Part shown: positions 53,772-61,739 of the stretch, piece after piece | Layout of the letters: each line of letters opens with the position of its first letter | Numbering within the stretch: position 1 is the first letter of the stretch | From: an uncultured Vampirovibrio sp. | GTDB lineage: Bacteria > Cyanobacteriota > Vampirovibrionia > Gastranaerophilales > Gastranaerophilaceae | Assembly (NCBI GenBank): GCA_910578465.1 | Contig: CAJTPW010000001.1 | Location: 623,851-687,850, forward strand | Length of the DNA: 64,000 bases | Reading direction: 5' to 3' | Position numbers and translations under genes: made by a program | Notes under the pieces: model-generated | What the model was told of the DNA's origin: nothing | The model's database searches: none | The model's input: the letters and a program-made list of their open reading frames with translations, nothing else

Positions 53772-55016
53772 TTAGTGCTCCAAATTCAACTCGAGTCTTG
53801 CCTGCAAATAGTCAATATATTGCTTTGCAAGTCTTGGACTTCTGTTTCCTTTTGAAAGTGCAAATTTTTCCGCTCCAAAAATGAGTTCTTCATCTGAAAT
53901 TTGAAGCCCCCTGTCTTTTTTTATTTCTCTGACTATATCAAGAAACTTATCCCTGTTTGGCAAAGTATAAGTTACGGTTATACCAAACCTGTCCGACAGA
54001 GAAACTGTTTCATCAATGGTATCGGCAAGATGTATCTCATCACCCTCGCGTGCGGAAAAACTTTCTTTTACAAGATGTCTCCTGTTTGTAGTTGCATAAA
54101 TAACCATATTTTCAGGTTGTTTTGCAAGAGAACCCTCCAAAACCGCTTTTAGTGCACCAAAATTATCATCGTTTTCATTAAATGTTAAGTCATCAATAAA
54201 AATAATAAATTTTAACGGAATATTTGCAATTTTTCTCATTAATATATCCAAATGTGCCAGATTTTCTTTGCACACCTGAATTACACGCAAACCATCTTTG
54301 CAATATTCGTTTAAAATTGCCTTAACCGTACTGGATTTACCTGTTCCCCTGTCTCCATATAAAAGAACATTATTATAAGGTTTACCCTTTAAAAAGCCTA
54401 TGGTGTTTTCAATTACAATATTCTGTTCGTCTTTGTAATGCTTCAAATCCTGTAACTTAACATCGTCAGGATTGCAGACAGGTTCAATGTCACAATCGGA
54501 ATTAAACTTAAATGCCTTAAATTTTGCAAAAAATCCAATACCGTTTGTTTTGTAATAATCAACAATTTCCTCCCTGCTTAATTTTTTGGAAATCGTATCA
54601 AAAGAAGCCAGAGAATCAATGATATCCTTATCATAAGGAAATTTAAAATAAAGCATATCTTTAAAATCACTGCATTCTATGCGGGATAATTCAATTAAAA
54701 CATCAATATCATTGAAGCCCGCGGTTTTAATATTGTTATTTAAACTGTCATATTCACCTTTTGCGCATTTAAGACTGAAATAATTATTATCAAAAAGAAT
54801 TAAATTATTTATATATTTTGCCCAATCACCAAGGTATTCTTCATTGTATAGACAATTAACCATATCAGACCAAGCAGCAACAACTTCATCAATCGACTCT
54901 TCTCTTAATGATACGTCCAAAATATACCTGAAATTATCTATAAGAGTGTCCTCCAAAACGCCGCCATATACTGTAAATGTACTAAATAAAATTTTAAAAT
55001 CTTCAATTTTTGTCAT
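53772..55016 (-). CDS. DUF815-like AAA-type ATPase
   Basis: A 414-residue protein. The N-terminal half (about 1-190) is helical and not recognised. The C-terminal half has Walker A GDRGTGKSS, then FIIFIDDLTF as Walker B, and TTNRRHLVKES, all typical of DUF815 ATPases. These proteins are conserved in many bacteria and their role is unknown. There is no membrane segment. It stands alone, divergent from ilvC. Confidence 0.85.
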   Translation of the reverse strand: MTKIEDFKILFSTFTVYGGVLEDTLIDNFRYILDVSLREESIDEVVAAWSDMVNCLYNEEYLGDWAKYINNLILFDNNYFSLKCAKGEYDSLNNNIKTAGFNDIDVLIELSRIECSDFKDMLYFKFPYDKDIIDSLASFDTISKKLSREEIVDYYKTNGIGFFAKFKAFKFNSDCDIEPVCNPDDVKLQDLKHYKDEQNIVIENTIGFLKGKPYNNVLLYGDRGTGKSSTVKAILNEYCKDGLRVIQVCKENLAHLDILMRKIANIPLKFIIFIDDLTFNENDDNFGALKAVLEGSLAKQPENMVIYATTNRRHLVKESFSAREGDEIHLADTIDETVSLSDRFGITVTYTLPNRDKFLDIVREIKKDRGLQISDEELIFGAEKFALSKGNRSPRLAKQYIDYLQARLELNLEH

Positions 55017-55082
55017 AACTTACTAAGCCTTTATAATTTATTCTTACATTATACCAAAAGTTCCTGTAAATTAATCGAAAAC

Positions 55083-55111
55083 TTGACGTTTATTTGTGAT
55101 AGGATTACACT
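55083..55111 (+). promoter_or_regulatory. promoter of ilvC
   Basis: TTGACG (55083-55088) and TACACT (55106-55111) are separated by 17 bp, 38 bp before the ATG. No attenuator or T-box is visible in the short leader. Confidence 0.55.
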
Positions 55112-55148
55112 TAAATGGCAAATGTACGATTTATTTTGGAGGGGAAAT

Positions 55149-56144
55149 ATGACAAAAATCTATTATGCGGAAGATTGTAATTTAGACTTATTAAAAGGCA
55201 AAACCGTTGCCATTATCGGTTATGGAAGCCAGGGTCATGCTCATGCGCTAAATTTACACGAAAGCGGAATAAACGTGGTAGTTGGGCTTTATAACGGGTC
55301 TAAATCATGGAAAAAAGCCGAAGATGCAGGCTTAAAAGTTGCAACAGTGGCAGAAGCTTCCAAGATGGCTGATTTAATCATGATTTTACTTCCTGATGAA
55401 AAACAAGCCGACATTTATAAAAATGAAATTGCGCCAAATCTAACAGCAGGCAAAACTCTTGCTTTTGCTCACGGTTTCAATATTCACTTTGCACAGATTG
55501 TTCCTCCTGCTGATGTAGACGTTATTATGATTGCTCCAAAAGGCCCGGGGCACACAGTTAGAAGCGAATACACAGAAGGCAAGGGTGTTCCCTGTTTGGT
55601 AGCAATACATCAAAATGCTACGGGAAAGGCTCTTCAAACAGGTTTGGCTTACGCAGCGGGTATCGGCGGCGCAAGAGCCGGCGTTCTTGAAACAACCTTC
55701 AGATCTGAAACAGAAACCGACCTTTTTGGCGAACAGGCTGTTCTTTGCGGCGGCGTTACAGCTTTAATGCAGGCAGGCTTTGAAACTCTTGTAGAAGCAG
55801 GATATGACCCTGAAAATGCTTATTTTGAGTGTATTCACGAGATGAAACTGATTGTTGACCTTATTTATCAGGGCGGTTTCTCAAAAATGCGCTATTCAAT
55901 TTCTGATACCGCAGAATTTGGTGATTATGAAATCGGAAAACGCATAATCACAAAAGAAACCAAAAAAGAAATGAAAAAAGTTTTATCGGAAATCCAGGAT
56001 GGTACTTTTGCAGGAAAATGGATTGCGGAAAATAAAAACGGCCGCGCTCATTTTATTGCAACAAGACGCTTAAAAGCAGAACATGACCTTGAAAAAGTAG
56101 GTAAAAAATTAAGAAAAATGTACTCTTGGAATGAAGAAGAATAA
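55149..56144 (+). CDS. ilvC: ketol-acid reductoisomerase
   Basis: A 331-residue class I enzyme that converts 2-acetolactate to dihydroxy-isovalerate with NAD(P)H and magnesium, in valine, leucine and isoleucine synthesis. The nucleotide motif is IGYGSQGHAHALNL near the N-terminus. Metal-site segments DLFGEQAVLCGG and ECIHEMKLIVDLIYQGG are intact. The start chosen is ATG 55149, which follows GGAGGGG; a longer frame begins inside the promoter. No other ilv gene is nearby. Length fits class I. Confidence 0.97.
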   Translation: MTKIYYAEDCNLDLLKGKTVAIIGYGSQGHAHALNLHESGINVVVGLYNGSKSWKKAEDAGLKVATVAEASKMADLIMILLPDEKQADIYKNEIAPNLTAGKTLAFAHGFNIHFAQIVPPADVDVIMIAPKGPGHTVRSEYTEGKGVPCLVAIHQNATGKALQTGLAYAAGIGGARAGVLETTFRSETETDLFGEQAVLCGGVTALMQAGFETLVEAGYDPENAYFECIHEMKLIVDLIYQGGFSKMRYSISDTAEFGDYEIGKRIITKETKKEMKKVLSEIQDGTFAGKWIAENKNGRAHFIATRRLKAEHDLEKVGKKLRKMYSWNEEE

Positions 56145-56170
56145 TTTTTTTCAAAAGATACAAAATTAAG

Positions 56171-56197
56171 GGGCGCCAAAATAAAAGGCGCCTTTTA
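56171..56197 (+). terminator. terminator of ilvC
   Basis: GGCGCC (56172-56177) pairs with GGCGCC (56187-56192), extended by A/G-T pairs and followed by TTTT. Confidence 0.8.
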
Positions 56198-56226
56198 AAA
56201 TTTAAAAATTCAATTGGAGGAAAACA

Positions 56227-56676
56227 ATGATATTTGATAATCTTGAAAATGCAGAATTATATTACCCGCTCTCTAAAAAAATCAAAGAAGCATTTCAATT
56301 TATAAAATCTACGGATTGGAAAACCCTAAAACCCGGAAAATATGAACTTAATGACGATATTTTTGCAAATTTGCAGGAATATTATACCAAAAGTCCCGAA
56401 GATGCCGAATTTGAAGTACACAGGCAATATTACGATATCCAATATGTCATTTCAGGAGCCGAAATTATGGGTTTTGGAAGCCTTGAAAACTTAAAAATTA
56501 CAAAAGAATATGATGACAATAAAGACGTAGCCTTTGGAGAATGCCCGTCATCAAATGTTATGGTATCTGAAGGATATTTTACCTTCTTTGCACCAAAAGA
56601 TGCCCATAAACCCTGTTTAAACGTTTCAAATGAGGCAAAAAAAGTTAAAAAGGTTATTGTAAAAATCAAAATATAA
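56227..56676 (+). CDS. YhcH/YjgK/YiaL-family protein
   Basis: A 149-residue protein of the YhcH/EbgC family, small cupin-like proteins that act on or bind sugars such as sialic acid (NanQ) or beta-galactosides. Conserved segments are EVHRQYYDIQYVISGAE (about 62-78), SEGYFTFFAPKDAHKP and a C-terminal KKVIVKI. The histidines of HRQYYD and DAHKP are the likely metal site. GGAGG lies upstream. No sialic-acid or galactose genes are adjacent. It is followed by a tRNA-Leu. Confidence 0.88.
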   Translation: MIFDNLENAELYYPLSKKIKEAFQFIKSTDWKTLKPGKYELNDDIFANLQEYYTKSPEDAEFEVHRQYYDIQYVISGAEIMGFGSLENLKITKEYDDNKDVAFGECPSSNVMVSEGYFTFFAPKDAHKPCLNVSNEAKKVKKVIVKIKI

Positions 56677-56688
56677 AAATATAATTTG

Positions 56689-56697
56689 TGGTATAAT
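56689..56697 (+). promoter_or_regulatory. extended -10 promoter of tRNA-Leu(CAG)
   Basis: TGGTATAAT is an exact TGn-extended -10 element, 31 bp before the tRNA. No good -35 is seen. Confidence 0.6.
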
Positions 56698-56727
56698 CTT
56701 TTAGGAAAATTTAATAATCTTTAAAAT

Positions 56728-56808
56728 GTCGATGTGGTGAAATGGTAGACACGCATGTTTCAGGAGCATGTGGAGCAATCCGTAGGGGTTCAAGTCCCCT
56801 CATCGACA
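56728..56808 (+). tRNA. tRNA-Leu (anticodon CAG)
   Basis: A class II tRNA of 81 nt. The acceptor stem pairs GTCGATG with CATCGAC and the discriminator is A. The anticodon loop TTCAGGA gives CAG. The variable arm and the GGTTCAAGTCC T-arm are normal. CCA is not encoded. Confidence 0.94.
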
Positions 56809-56853
56809 TTTTTGCTTTTTTAAAAATTTAAACTTTTTATATACACACTCTTC

Positions 56854-56934
56854 CCTAACCTGTCGCGCAATGAAAAATATGTTTAAAAAACATAAATTAA
56901 TTGTGCATATTTACCAAATTTCAGGTTAGGAAAG
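56854..56934 (+). promoter_or_regulatory. structured 5' leader of the MlaA-hydrolase gene
   Basis: Three nested helices can form: CCTAACCTG (56854-56862) with CAGGTTAGG (56922-56930); GCGCAAT (56865-56871) with ATTGTGC (56900-56906); and ATGTTT (56879-56884) with AAACAT (56888-56893). The outer helix covers the first bases of the AGGAAAG ribosome site (56928-56934). This could block or tune translation. No known riboswitch class is recognised. Confidence 0.55.
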
Positions 56935-56937
56935 CTA

Positions 56938-59172
56938 ATGTTTAAAAATAATTTCAAAAAATATATCGTTGTCTTTTTGGCATTTTTTATTATCAATTTT
57001 ATAAGCCCCGTATTTCCCGCGCTTGGGGCTGAAGAAACCTCAACTCCCTGTCGCTACCCTGATTACTGTAGGGAATACATCGGCCATGACAAATTTGAAA
57101 AATTTAACCGAAAAATGTTCAATTTCAATGCAAAATTAAATAAATATGCGCTTCGCCCCATGCATGTTGTTTGGGCGTCCATTATGCCAAAGTATGGAAT
57201 GGACAGAATTCAAAACGCATATAAAAATATTGAATACCCAAAAAGACTCGTAAGCACACTGCTTCAAAAAGACTTAAAAGCAGCAAAAACCGAGACATTA
57301 AGATTTCTTGCAAATTCAACCATAGGTCTTGGCGGTATGTATGATCCCGCAAAAAGATTTTTCAAACTTGAACCGCAAGAAGAAGATATAGAACAAGGAC
57401 TTTCAAAATGCAAGATTAAAAGGGGCCCGTTTCTTGTTTTGCCCGTAATCAATGCAACAACACCGCGCGCGCTTGCGGGAAGATTAATTGAAACAGGTCT
57501 GGACCCCACAACATATGTTGCAAGCCCAGTTGCAGCACTTGTTAAAATGGGACTGTTTATAAACAGAACATCATTTATGCAGCCTTTAAGCATTTATATG
57601 GAGCGAACCTACGCAGACCCGTATGACATTACAAGAAAGCTCTACGGTATGGAAAATTACATTAAAAATTCCAACCTCGATAGAAAAGAAGTTCTGGATG
57701 AAGAAACAAAAATAATCGAAGAGGTGACGGTTGACAGCGGCGCAGAACTTATGGCTTCAAGCGATGGCTCAGCAAGTCTTATAGGTGAGGGCGAAGTACT
57801 TGAAATACCTGAAGAAAATCAGGAAAAAACACCTGAAAATGATAAAGAGCTTTTAACAGTAAGCGGCGAACCCGAAGCAGAAAATAAAACAGATACGGAA
57901 ACGGACAAAATTGCAACAAATGAGGTGTTAAAAGGCGGTACATATACCGATGACACATTAAAAGAAGCCATTCAAAGCACGCTTGAAGAACTAAAGCCTG
58001 ATATCGTTCTTGAGGGCTTTAAACCACAATCCCCCGTTGTAGATTCGATGAGAACAGCACTCTTTGATCTTCCTGGTATTGATGAATCAATCTGGAGCGA
58101 ACTTTCAATATGGAACAGAAGTTTTGCAAAACGAATAAGAACTTCATCAATAGAACTCACACCCGAGCGCGAAAAATATAAATACAGATACATAATGCAA
58201 AGAGATAAATCCGCTCCTGTTGCCATCTTATACCCCTCAATAGGTGAAGGAATAATGTCACACCATTCTGTTGTACTTGCAAAGCTTTTTTATGATGCGG
58301 GGTATTCGGTTGTAATCCAAGGCAGTCACTTCCATTGGGAATTTATTAAAAGTATGCCTAAAGACTATAGACCTGGGCTCCCGAGTCGCGATGCAGAGAA
58401 TTTAAAAATCGCCACAGGAAAAATTTTAAATGCACTTGAAGAAAAATATGAAACAAAATTTACCAAAAAAGTACTTCTTGGAACATCTTTCGGCGCTATG
58501 ACAACACTTTTTGTTGCAGACAAAGAAAGTAAGGAAAACACTCTTGGTATTGACAGCTTTATTTCTATAAATCCGCCTGTTGAGCTTATGTTTGCACTAA
58601 AAGAACTTGATAAAAACAATGATGATTGGAATAAAAATCCTTCAAATTTAAAACATAAGACCGCAGTTACGGCAGCAAAAATTTTAAAACTTTTTAACCA
58701 AAAAGATGAGCCTGATTTTAAACTAGAAACACTTCCGTTTTCCGATTATGAGGGCAAGTTAATTACGGGATTTATTTTAAGACAAAAACTTTCCGATTTA
58801 ATCTATACAATAGAAAATTCAAAAGAAACAGATAAAAGTGCACTATATGGCGAAATCAACAATATGAGCTTCAGAGATTATGCGCAAAAATATCTTGTTA
58901 AAGATGAAAATAAAACAATAGATAATCTTGCCTACGAAGCAAGCCTGCACTCAATTTCAAAATATTTGAAGAATAATTCAAACTACAAAATTTACCACAC
59001 AATTGATGACTATTTTGCAAATAAGGGGCAGCTTAGAAAACTGAAAGAATATTCAGGCAAAAATACCGTATTAATTAGTAACGGCGGGCATTTAGGATAC
59101 CTCTACAGGCAGGAATTTATTGATGAATTGAAAAAAGATATAGAACTGAAAGATAAAATTACAAGCAAATAA
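56938..59172 (+). CDS. MlaA-family protein fused to an alpha/beta hydrolase
   Basis: A 744-residue exported protein. Residues 1-31 are a signal peptide (ending ALGA). No lipobox Cys follows, so unlike typical MlaA it is probably not a lipoprotein. Residues of about 45-240 are an MlaA/VacJ domain (EKFNRKMFNFN, ALRPMHVVW, FLANSTIGLGGMYDPAKRF). MlaA removes misplaced phospholipids from the outer leaflet of the outer membrane. An acidic linker (about 241-360) follows. The C-terminal part (about 395-740) is an alpha/beta hydrolase with nucleophile elbow GTSFGA, Ser517. A lipase acting on the extracted lipids is a reasonable guess. Its 5' leader is strongly structured. Confidence 0.8.
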   Translation: MFKNNFKKYIVVFLAFFIINFISPVFPALGAEETSTPCRYPDYCREYIGHDKFEKFNRKMFNFNAKLNKYALRPMHVVWASIMPKYGMDRIQNAYKNIEYPKRLVSTLLQKDLKAAKTETLRFLANSTIGLGGMYDPAKRFFKLEPQEEDIEQGLSKCKIKRGPFLVLPVINATTPRALAGRLIETGLDPTTYVASPVAALVKMGLFINRTSFMQPLSIYMERTYADPYDITRKLYGMENYIKNSNLDRKEVLDEETKIIEEVTVDSGAELMASSDGSASLIGEGEVLEIPEENQEKTPENDKELLTVSGEPEAENKTDTETDKIATNEVLKGGTYTDDTLKEAIQSTLEELKPDIVLEGFKPQSPVVDSMRTALFDLPGIDESIWSELSIWNRSFAKRIRTSSIELTPEREKYKYRYIMQRDKSAPVAILYPSIGEGIMSHHSVVLAKLFYDAGYSVVIQGSHFHWEFIKSMPKDYRPGLPSRDAENLKIATGKILNALEEKYETKFTKKVLLGTSFGAMTTLFVADKESKENTLGIDSFISINPPVELMFALKELDKNNDDWNKNPSNLKHKTAVTAAKILKLFNQKDEPDFKLETLPFSDYEGKLITGFILRQKLSDLIYTIENSKETDKSALYGEINNMSFRDYAQKYLVKDENKTIDNLAYEASLHSISKYLKNNSNYKIYHTIDDYFANKGQLRKLKEYSGKNTVLISNGGHLGYLYRQEFIDELKKDIELKDKITSK

Positions 59173-59223
59173 TAAAAAAGGATTCTGTCAAAAAATTCCG
59201 TTTTCAAGGTTTATACAACCACA

Positions 59224-60237
59224 ATGAAGATTTTAGGAATAAGAAATACAAAAAGTTACACAAATATACCATATAAAGGTAAAAAGAATGATTACATTCA
59301 AGCAGAAGCTTTTTGCCTTGGCTATGATGATAAAATATCTTCAGCAAGGCGTGAATATATTAGGGAACATTTTGAAACACGTTTATTTGGGAGCGAATAC
59401 GGCGAAAAATATAACGGAAGGCTTGAAGAATATGAGCTAAAAAAACTGATTGGTTCTCTTGTAGGCTGCAAAGTAAGTCAAGATACAATAAAATTGGATT
59501 TAAAAGCACCGAAGCAAAAGCATGTAAACTCAATAAACCTCGAAGAAAGTTTGCAAAGAGGGGATGCTTCCAAAATAAATAGAGAATTGATGGCAAATGT
59601 ATATGCCTATAATGTTTCACCAATATGGGGAAGCGAATCATACAGGGGTGCTATGTGTGATATAAATAAGGAAAATCTTGCTGCTCTAAAACAAGCAGGT
59701 ATTAAACGTATAATAGACCTTGCGGGATATTGCTCGGAAGATATGTGCAAAGAAGCAGGCCTTGAATATCTTTCATATCCAATGGGAAAAGCGTTTTACA
59801 AAAGCAAGATGTTTACTGATAAAGACGATATTGTACGCACCAATACCAGATTATATGACGAAATACTTGGTATGGATGAAAATTCTGTCAAAAAGGCTGT
59901 GAATGATGCTTTAGAAGTTTACGAAAAACATAAACAAGCAGATATCGAAAGATTTATAAGCTTTATTCAAACAATGCAAAAAGATAATGTATATATTGGC
60001 TGTGAACTTGGCACGTACGAAACAGATACAGCTTTAATGTTCAATTATTTATTTAACCCTGAAGCTAAAAATACACCAAGCTGCATTAAGCCTTCAAGCC
60101 TTATAACATTCGGCAGAATTAAAAATCTGTACAAAAACCTTACAGCAGAGAACAAAAAAGAACTCGGCTGGGACGAAGAATTCGATAAAAATTTTATACC
60201 AAAACTAAAAGCAATAGAAAAAAGCTACGGATACTGA
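59224..60237 (+). CDS. tagged protein with degenerate tyrosine-phosphatase-like loop
   Basis: A 337-residue protein. The N-terminus is MKI, with PYKG at 16-19, a Tyr version of the tag. The C-terminal half resembles a dual-specificity phosphatase: GIKRIIDLAGY, then VYIGCELGTYETDTAL. The loop C260-E-L-G263-T-Y-E266-T267 fits the C-x2-G-x2-R-[S/T] pattern, except that the catalytic Arg is Glu. If correct, it is a pseudophosphatase or a changed enzyme. No signal peptide. A -10-like TATACA (59212-59217) ends 6 bp before the ATG and there is no Shine-Dalgarno. Confidence 0.6.
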   Translation: MKILGIRNTKSYTNIPYKGKKNDYIQAEAFCLGYDDKISSARREYIREHFETRLFGSEYGEKYNGRLEEYELKKLIGSLVGCKVSQDTIKLDLKAPKQKHVNSINLEESLQRGDASKINRELMANVYAYNVSPIWGSESYRGAMCDINKENLAALKQAGIKRIIDLAGYCSEDMCKEAGLEYLSYPMGKAFYKSKMFTDKDDIVRTNTRLYDEILGMDENSVKKAVNDALEVYEKHKQADIERFISFIQTMQKDNVYIGCELGTYETDTALMFNYLFNPEAKNTPSCIKPSSLITFGRIKNLYKNLTAENKKELGWDEEFDKNFIPKLKAIEKSYGY

Positions 60238-60266
60238 TTTTTAAAAACTCAACATAGCAAACAAAA

Positions 60267-60293
60267 TAAAAGACGGCATTAACCGTCTTTTAT
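60267..60293 (+). terminator. terminator of the phosphatase-like gene
   Basis: AAAAGACGG (60268-60276) pairs with CCGTCTTTT (60283-60291) around a 6-nt loop. Confidence 0.78.
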
Positions 60294-60301
60294 AATTTTA
60301 T

Positions 60302-60377
60302 TGGCTGGGGCGGAAGGATTCGAACCTCCGAGATGCCTGGACCAAAACCAGGTGCCTTACCACTTGGCGACGCCCCA
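60302..60377 (-). tRNA. tRNA-Gln (anticodon TTG), CCA encoded
   Basis: On the minus strand the acceptor stem pairs TGGGGCG with CGCCCCA and the discriminator is G. Unlike the other tRNAs here, CCA follows in the DNA (60304-60302). The anticodon loop TTTTGGT gives TTG. The T-arm is GGAGGTTCGAATCCTTCC. Confidence 0.95.
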
Positions 60378-60505
60378 TTGGCTGTAATTATCTTATTAAG
60401 AGCAAGGCTTGTTGTCAAGTATTTTTTTACCGTTTTAGATTTTATTTTAGTGTCAAACATATCGAAAAGATATGTAACGATAAAAAATTAAGAAAAAACG
60501 TCAGA

Positions 60506-61342
60506 TTATCTTGTCCTTAAGACCTTAACAATAGCATCAATAAACATCAATGCGATTTCTTCAATATATTGCTGCGTAGTAAGACCGTTTATTACAATAT
60601 CAGCCATTTCCATTGTAGGACGGATATATCTGAAAGCCGTTTGATTTACATCATGGAACTGCATATCTGCAGCCTTGCCGATTTTGCCGCGCGTAACGGC
60701 ACGGGCATACCAGCGCTCTTTAATTATTTCAAACGGTGTATAAACATAAATTTTAACGTCAACAATGTCACGCATACATTCGTTTAAAACATATAAACCT
60801 TCATTTAAAATAATCTTTGCAGGTTTTTTAATAACGGTATCTTTTTTGCTTTCACAGGTCACAAAATCATAGAAAGGCGAATAAACCGTTTCACCATTTT
60901 TAAGCTTAATCAAATGCTCTTTCATAAGCCCTAAATCAATAGCGTCAGGTGTATCAAAGCTAAAGCCCGTTTTAAAAAGCTCTTCATAGCTTCCTGCTTC
61001 TTTCAATTCTTTTGAAGCGTCCTTGTAATAATCATCGCAACAAATTACCGTATAAGCATTATCAGTATCCGTTTTAATACAAGCTTTTGCCGTATTTTTA
61101 ACAAGCGTCGTCTTACCTGAAGCCGATTCGCCCGCAATTGACATCAAAAATGTTGAATTTTTTTCTAAAATAGCCTTACGGGCAATTTTAAAAATAAAAG
61201 CTTCATTAATTCTTAAAATAAGAGGTTGCTTTTGCTGTTTATCATATGCGATAACTTCTCTTATATTTTCCAAAATCCTTGCAATAAAAGGCATATCCTC
61301 TTTTGCAGCTTGGATATTTAAATTTTCAGTTTCAGTACTCAT
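60506..61342 (-). CDS. uridine kinase-like P-loop kinase
   Basis: A 278-residue kinase of the uridine kinase/phosphoribulokinase superfamily. The P-loop is GESASGKTT (71-79). CCDDYYKDASKEL and FDTPDAIDLGLM are the substrate-binding region. NEGLYVL is the Walker B-like part and RAVTRG is the lid Arg. Uridine kinase phosphorylates uridine and cytidine in pyrimidine salvage. An extra N-terminal segment of about 60 residues is unusual. A -10-like TAAAAT (61354-61349) ends 6 bp before the ATG, with no Shine-Dalgarno. Confidence 0.75.
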   Translation of the reverse strand: MSTETENLNIQAAKEDMPFIARILENIREVIAYDKQQKQPLILRINEAFIFKIARKAILEKNSTFLMSIAGESASGKTTLVKNTAKACIKTDTDNAYTVICCDDYYKDASKELKEAGSYEELFKTGFSFDTPDAIDLGLMKEHLIKLKNGETVYSPFYDFVTCESKKDTVIKKPAKIILNEGLYVLNECMRDIVDVKIYVYTPFEIIKERWYARAVTRGKIGKAADMQFHDVNQTAFRYIRPTMEMADIVINGLTTQQYIEEIALMFIDAIVKVLRTR

Positions 61343-61425
61343 AAAAACATTTTACACCAAAATAAAAAGACTTTTTACGTCTATTCATAAAATGTAACAT
61401 TTGCACAAAAAAATATCGGCACGCT

Positions 61426-61680
61426 TTATTCTTCTTCAAAATTTAAAAGCTCATCCTGCTTTTTGGAAGCATTTTCAATTAAAATATAGGCCATATATGC
61501 ACCTGTTGCAACAGCTTTGGGGTCTAAATCCGTTTTATTTGCAAGTTCAATAATGGCCGAATTTAATTCAGGATTTTCTTCTTTTATATAATGTATCATG
61601 CCCTTGCGCCAAGCGGAAATATCAGCAAGGATTTCATTTGTCACATTATTAAAATTTTCTTCATCAATCTCAGGTAACAT
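61426..61680 (-). CDS. small acidic helical protein
   Basis: An 84-residue protein that I do not recognise. It is acidic and mostly helical (ADISAWRKGMIHYIKEEN and AYMAYILIENASK). No membrane segment or metal motif is seen. A -10-like TATAAA (61694-61689) ends 8 bp before the ATG, and an AAGGA touches the ATG with no usable spacing, so it may be leaderless. Divergent from mnmA. Confidence 0.5.
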   Translation of the reverse strand: MLPEIDEENFNNVTNEILADISAWRKGMIHYIKEENPELNSAIIELANKTDLDPKAVATGAYMAYILIENASKKQDELLNFEEE

Positions 61681-61739
61681 TCCTTGATTTTATACTCTTT
61701 TGGACACGTGTGTCAAATTTTTATGATAGAATTCCAACT

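Noticed and set aside
61698..61715. ACACGTGT palindrome between the small gene at 61680 and mnmA
   Set aside because: Self-complementary over eight bases only and not clearly placed relative to a promoter; too weak to call an operator.
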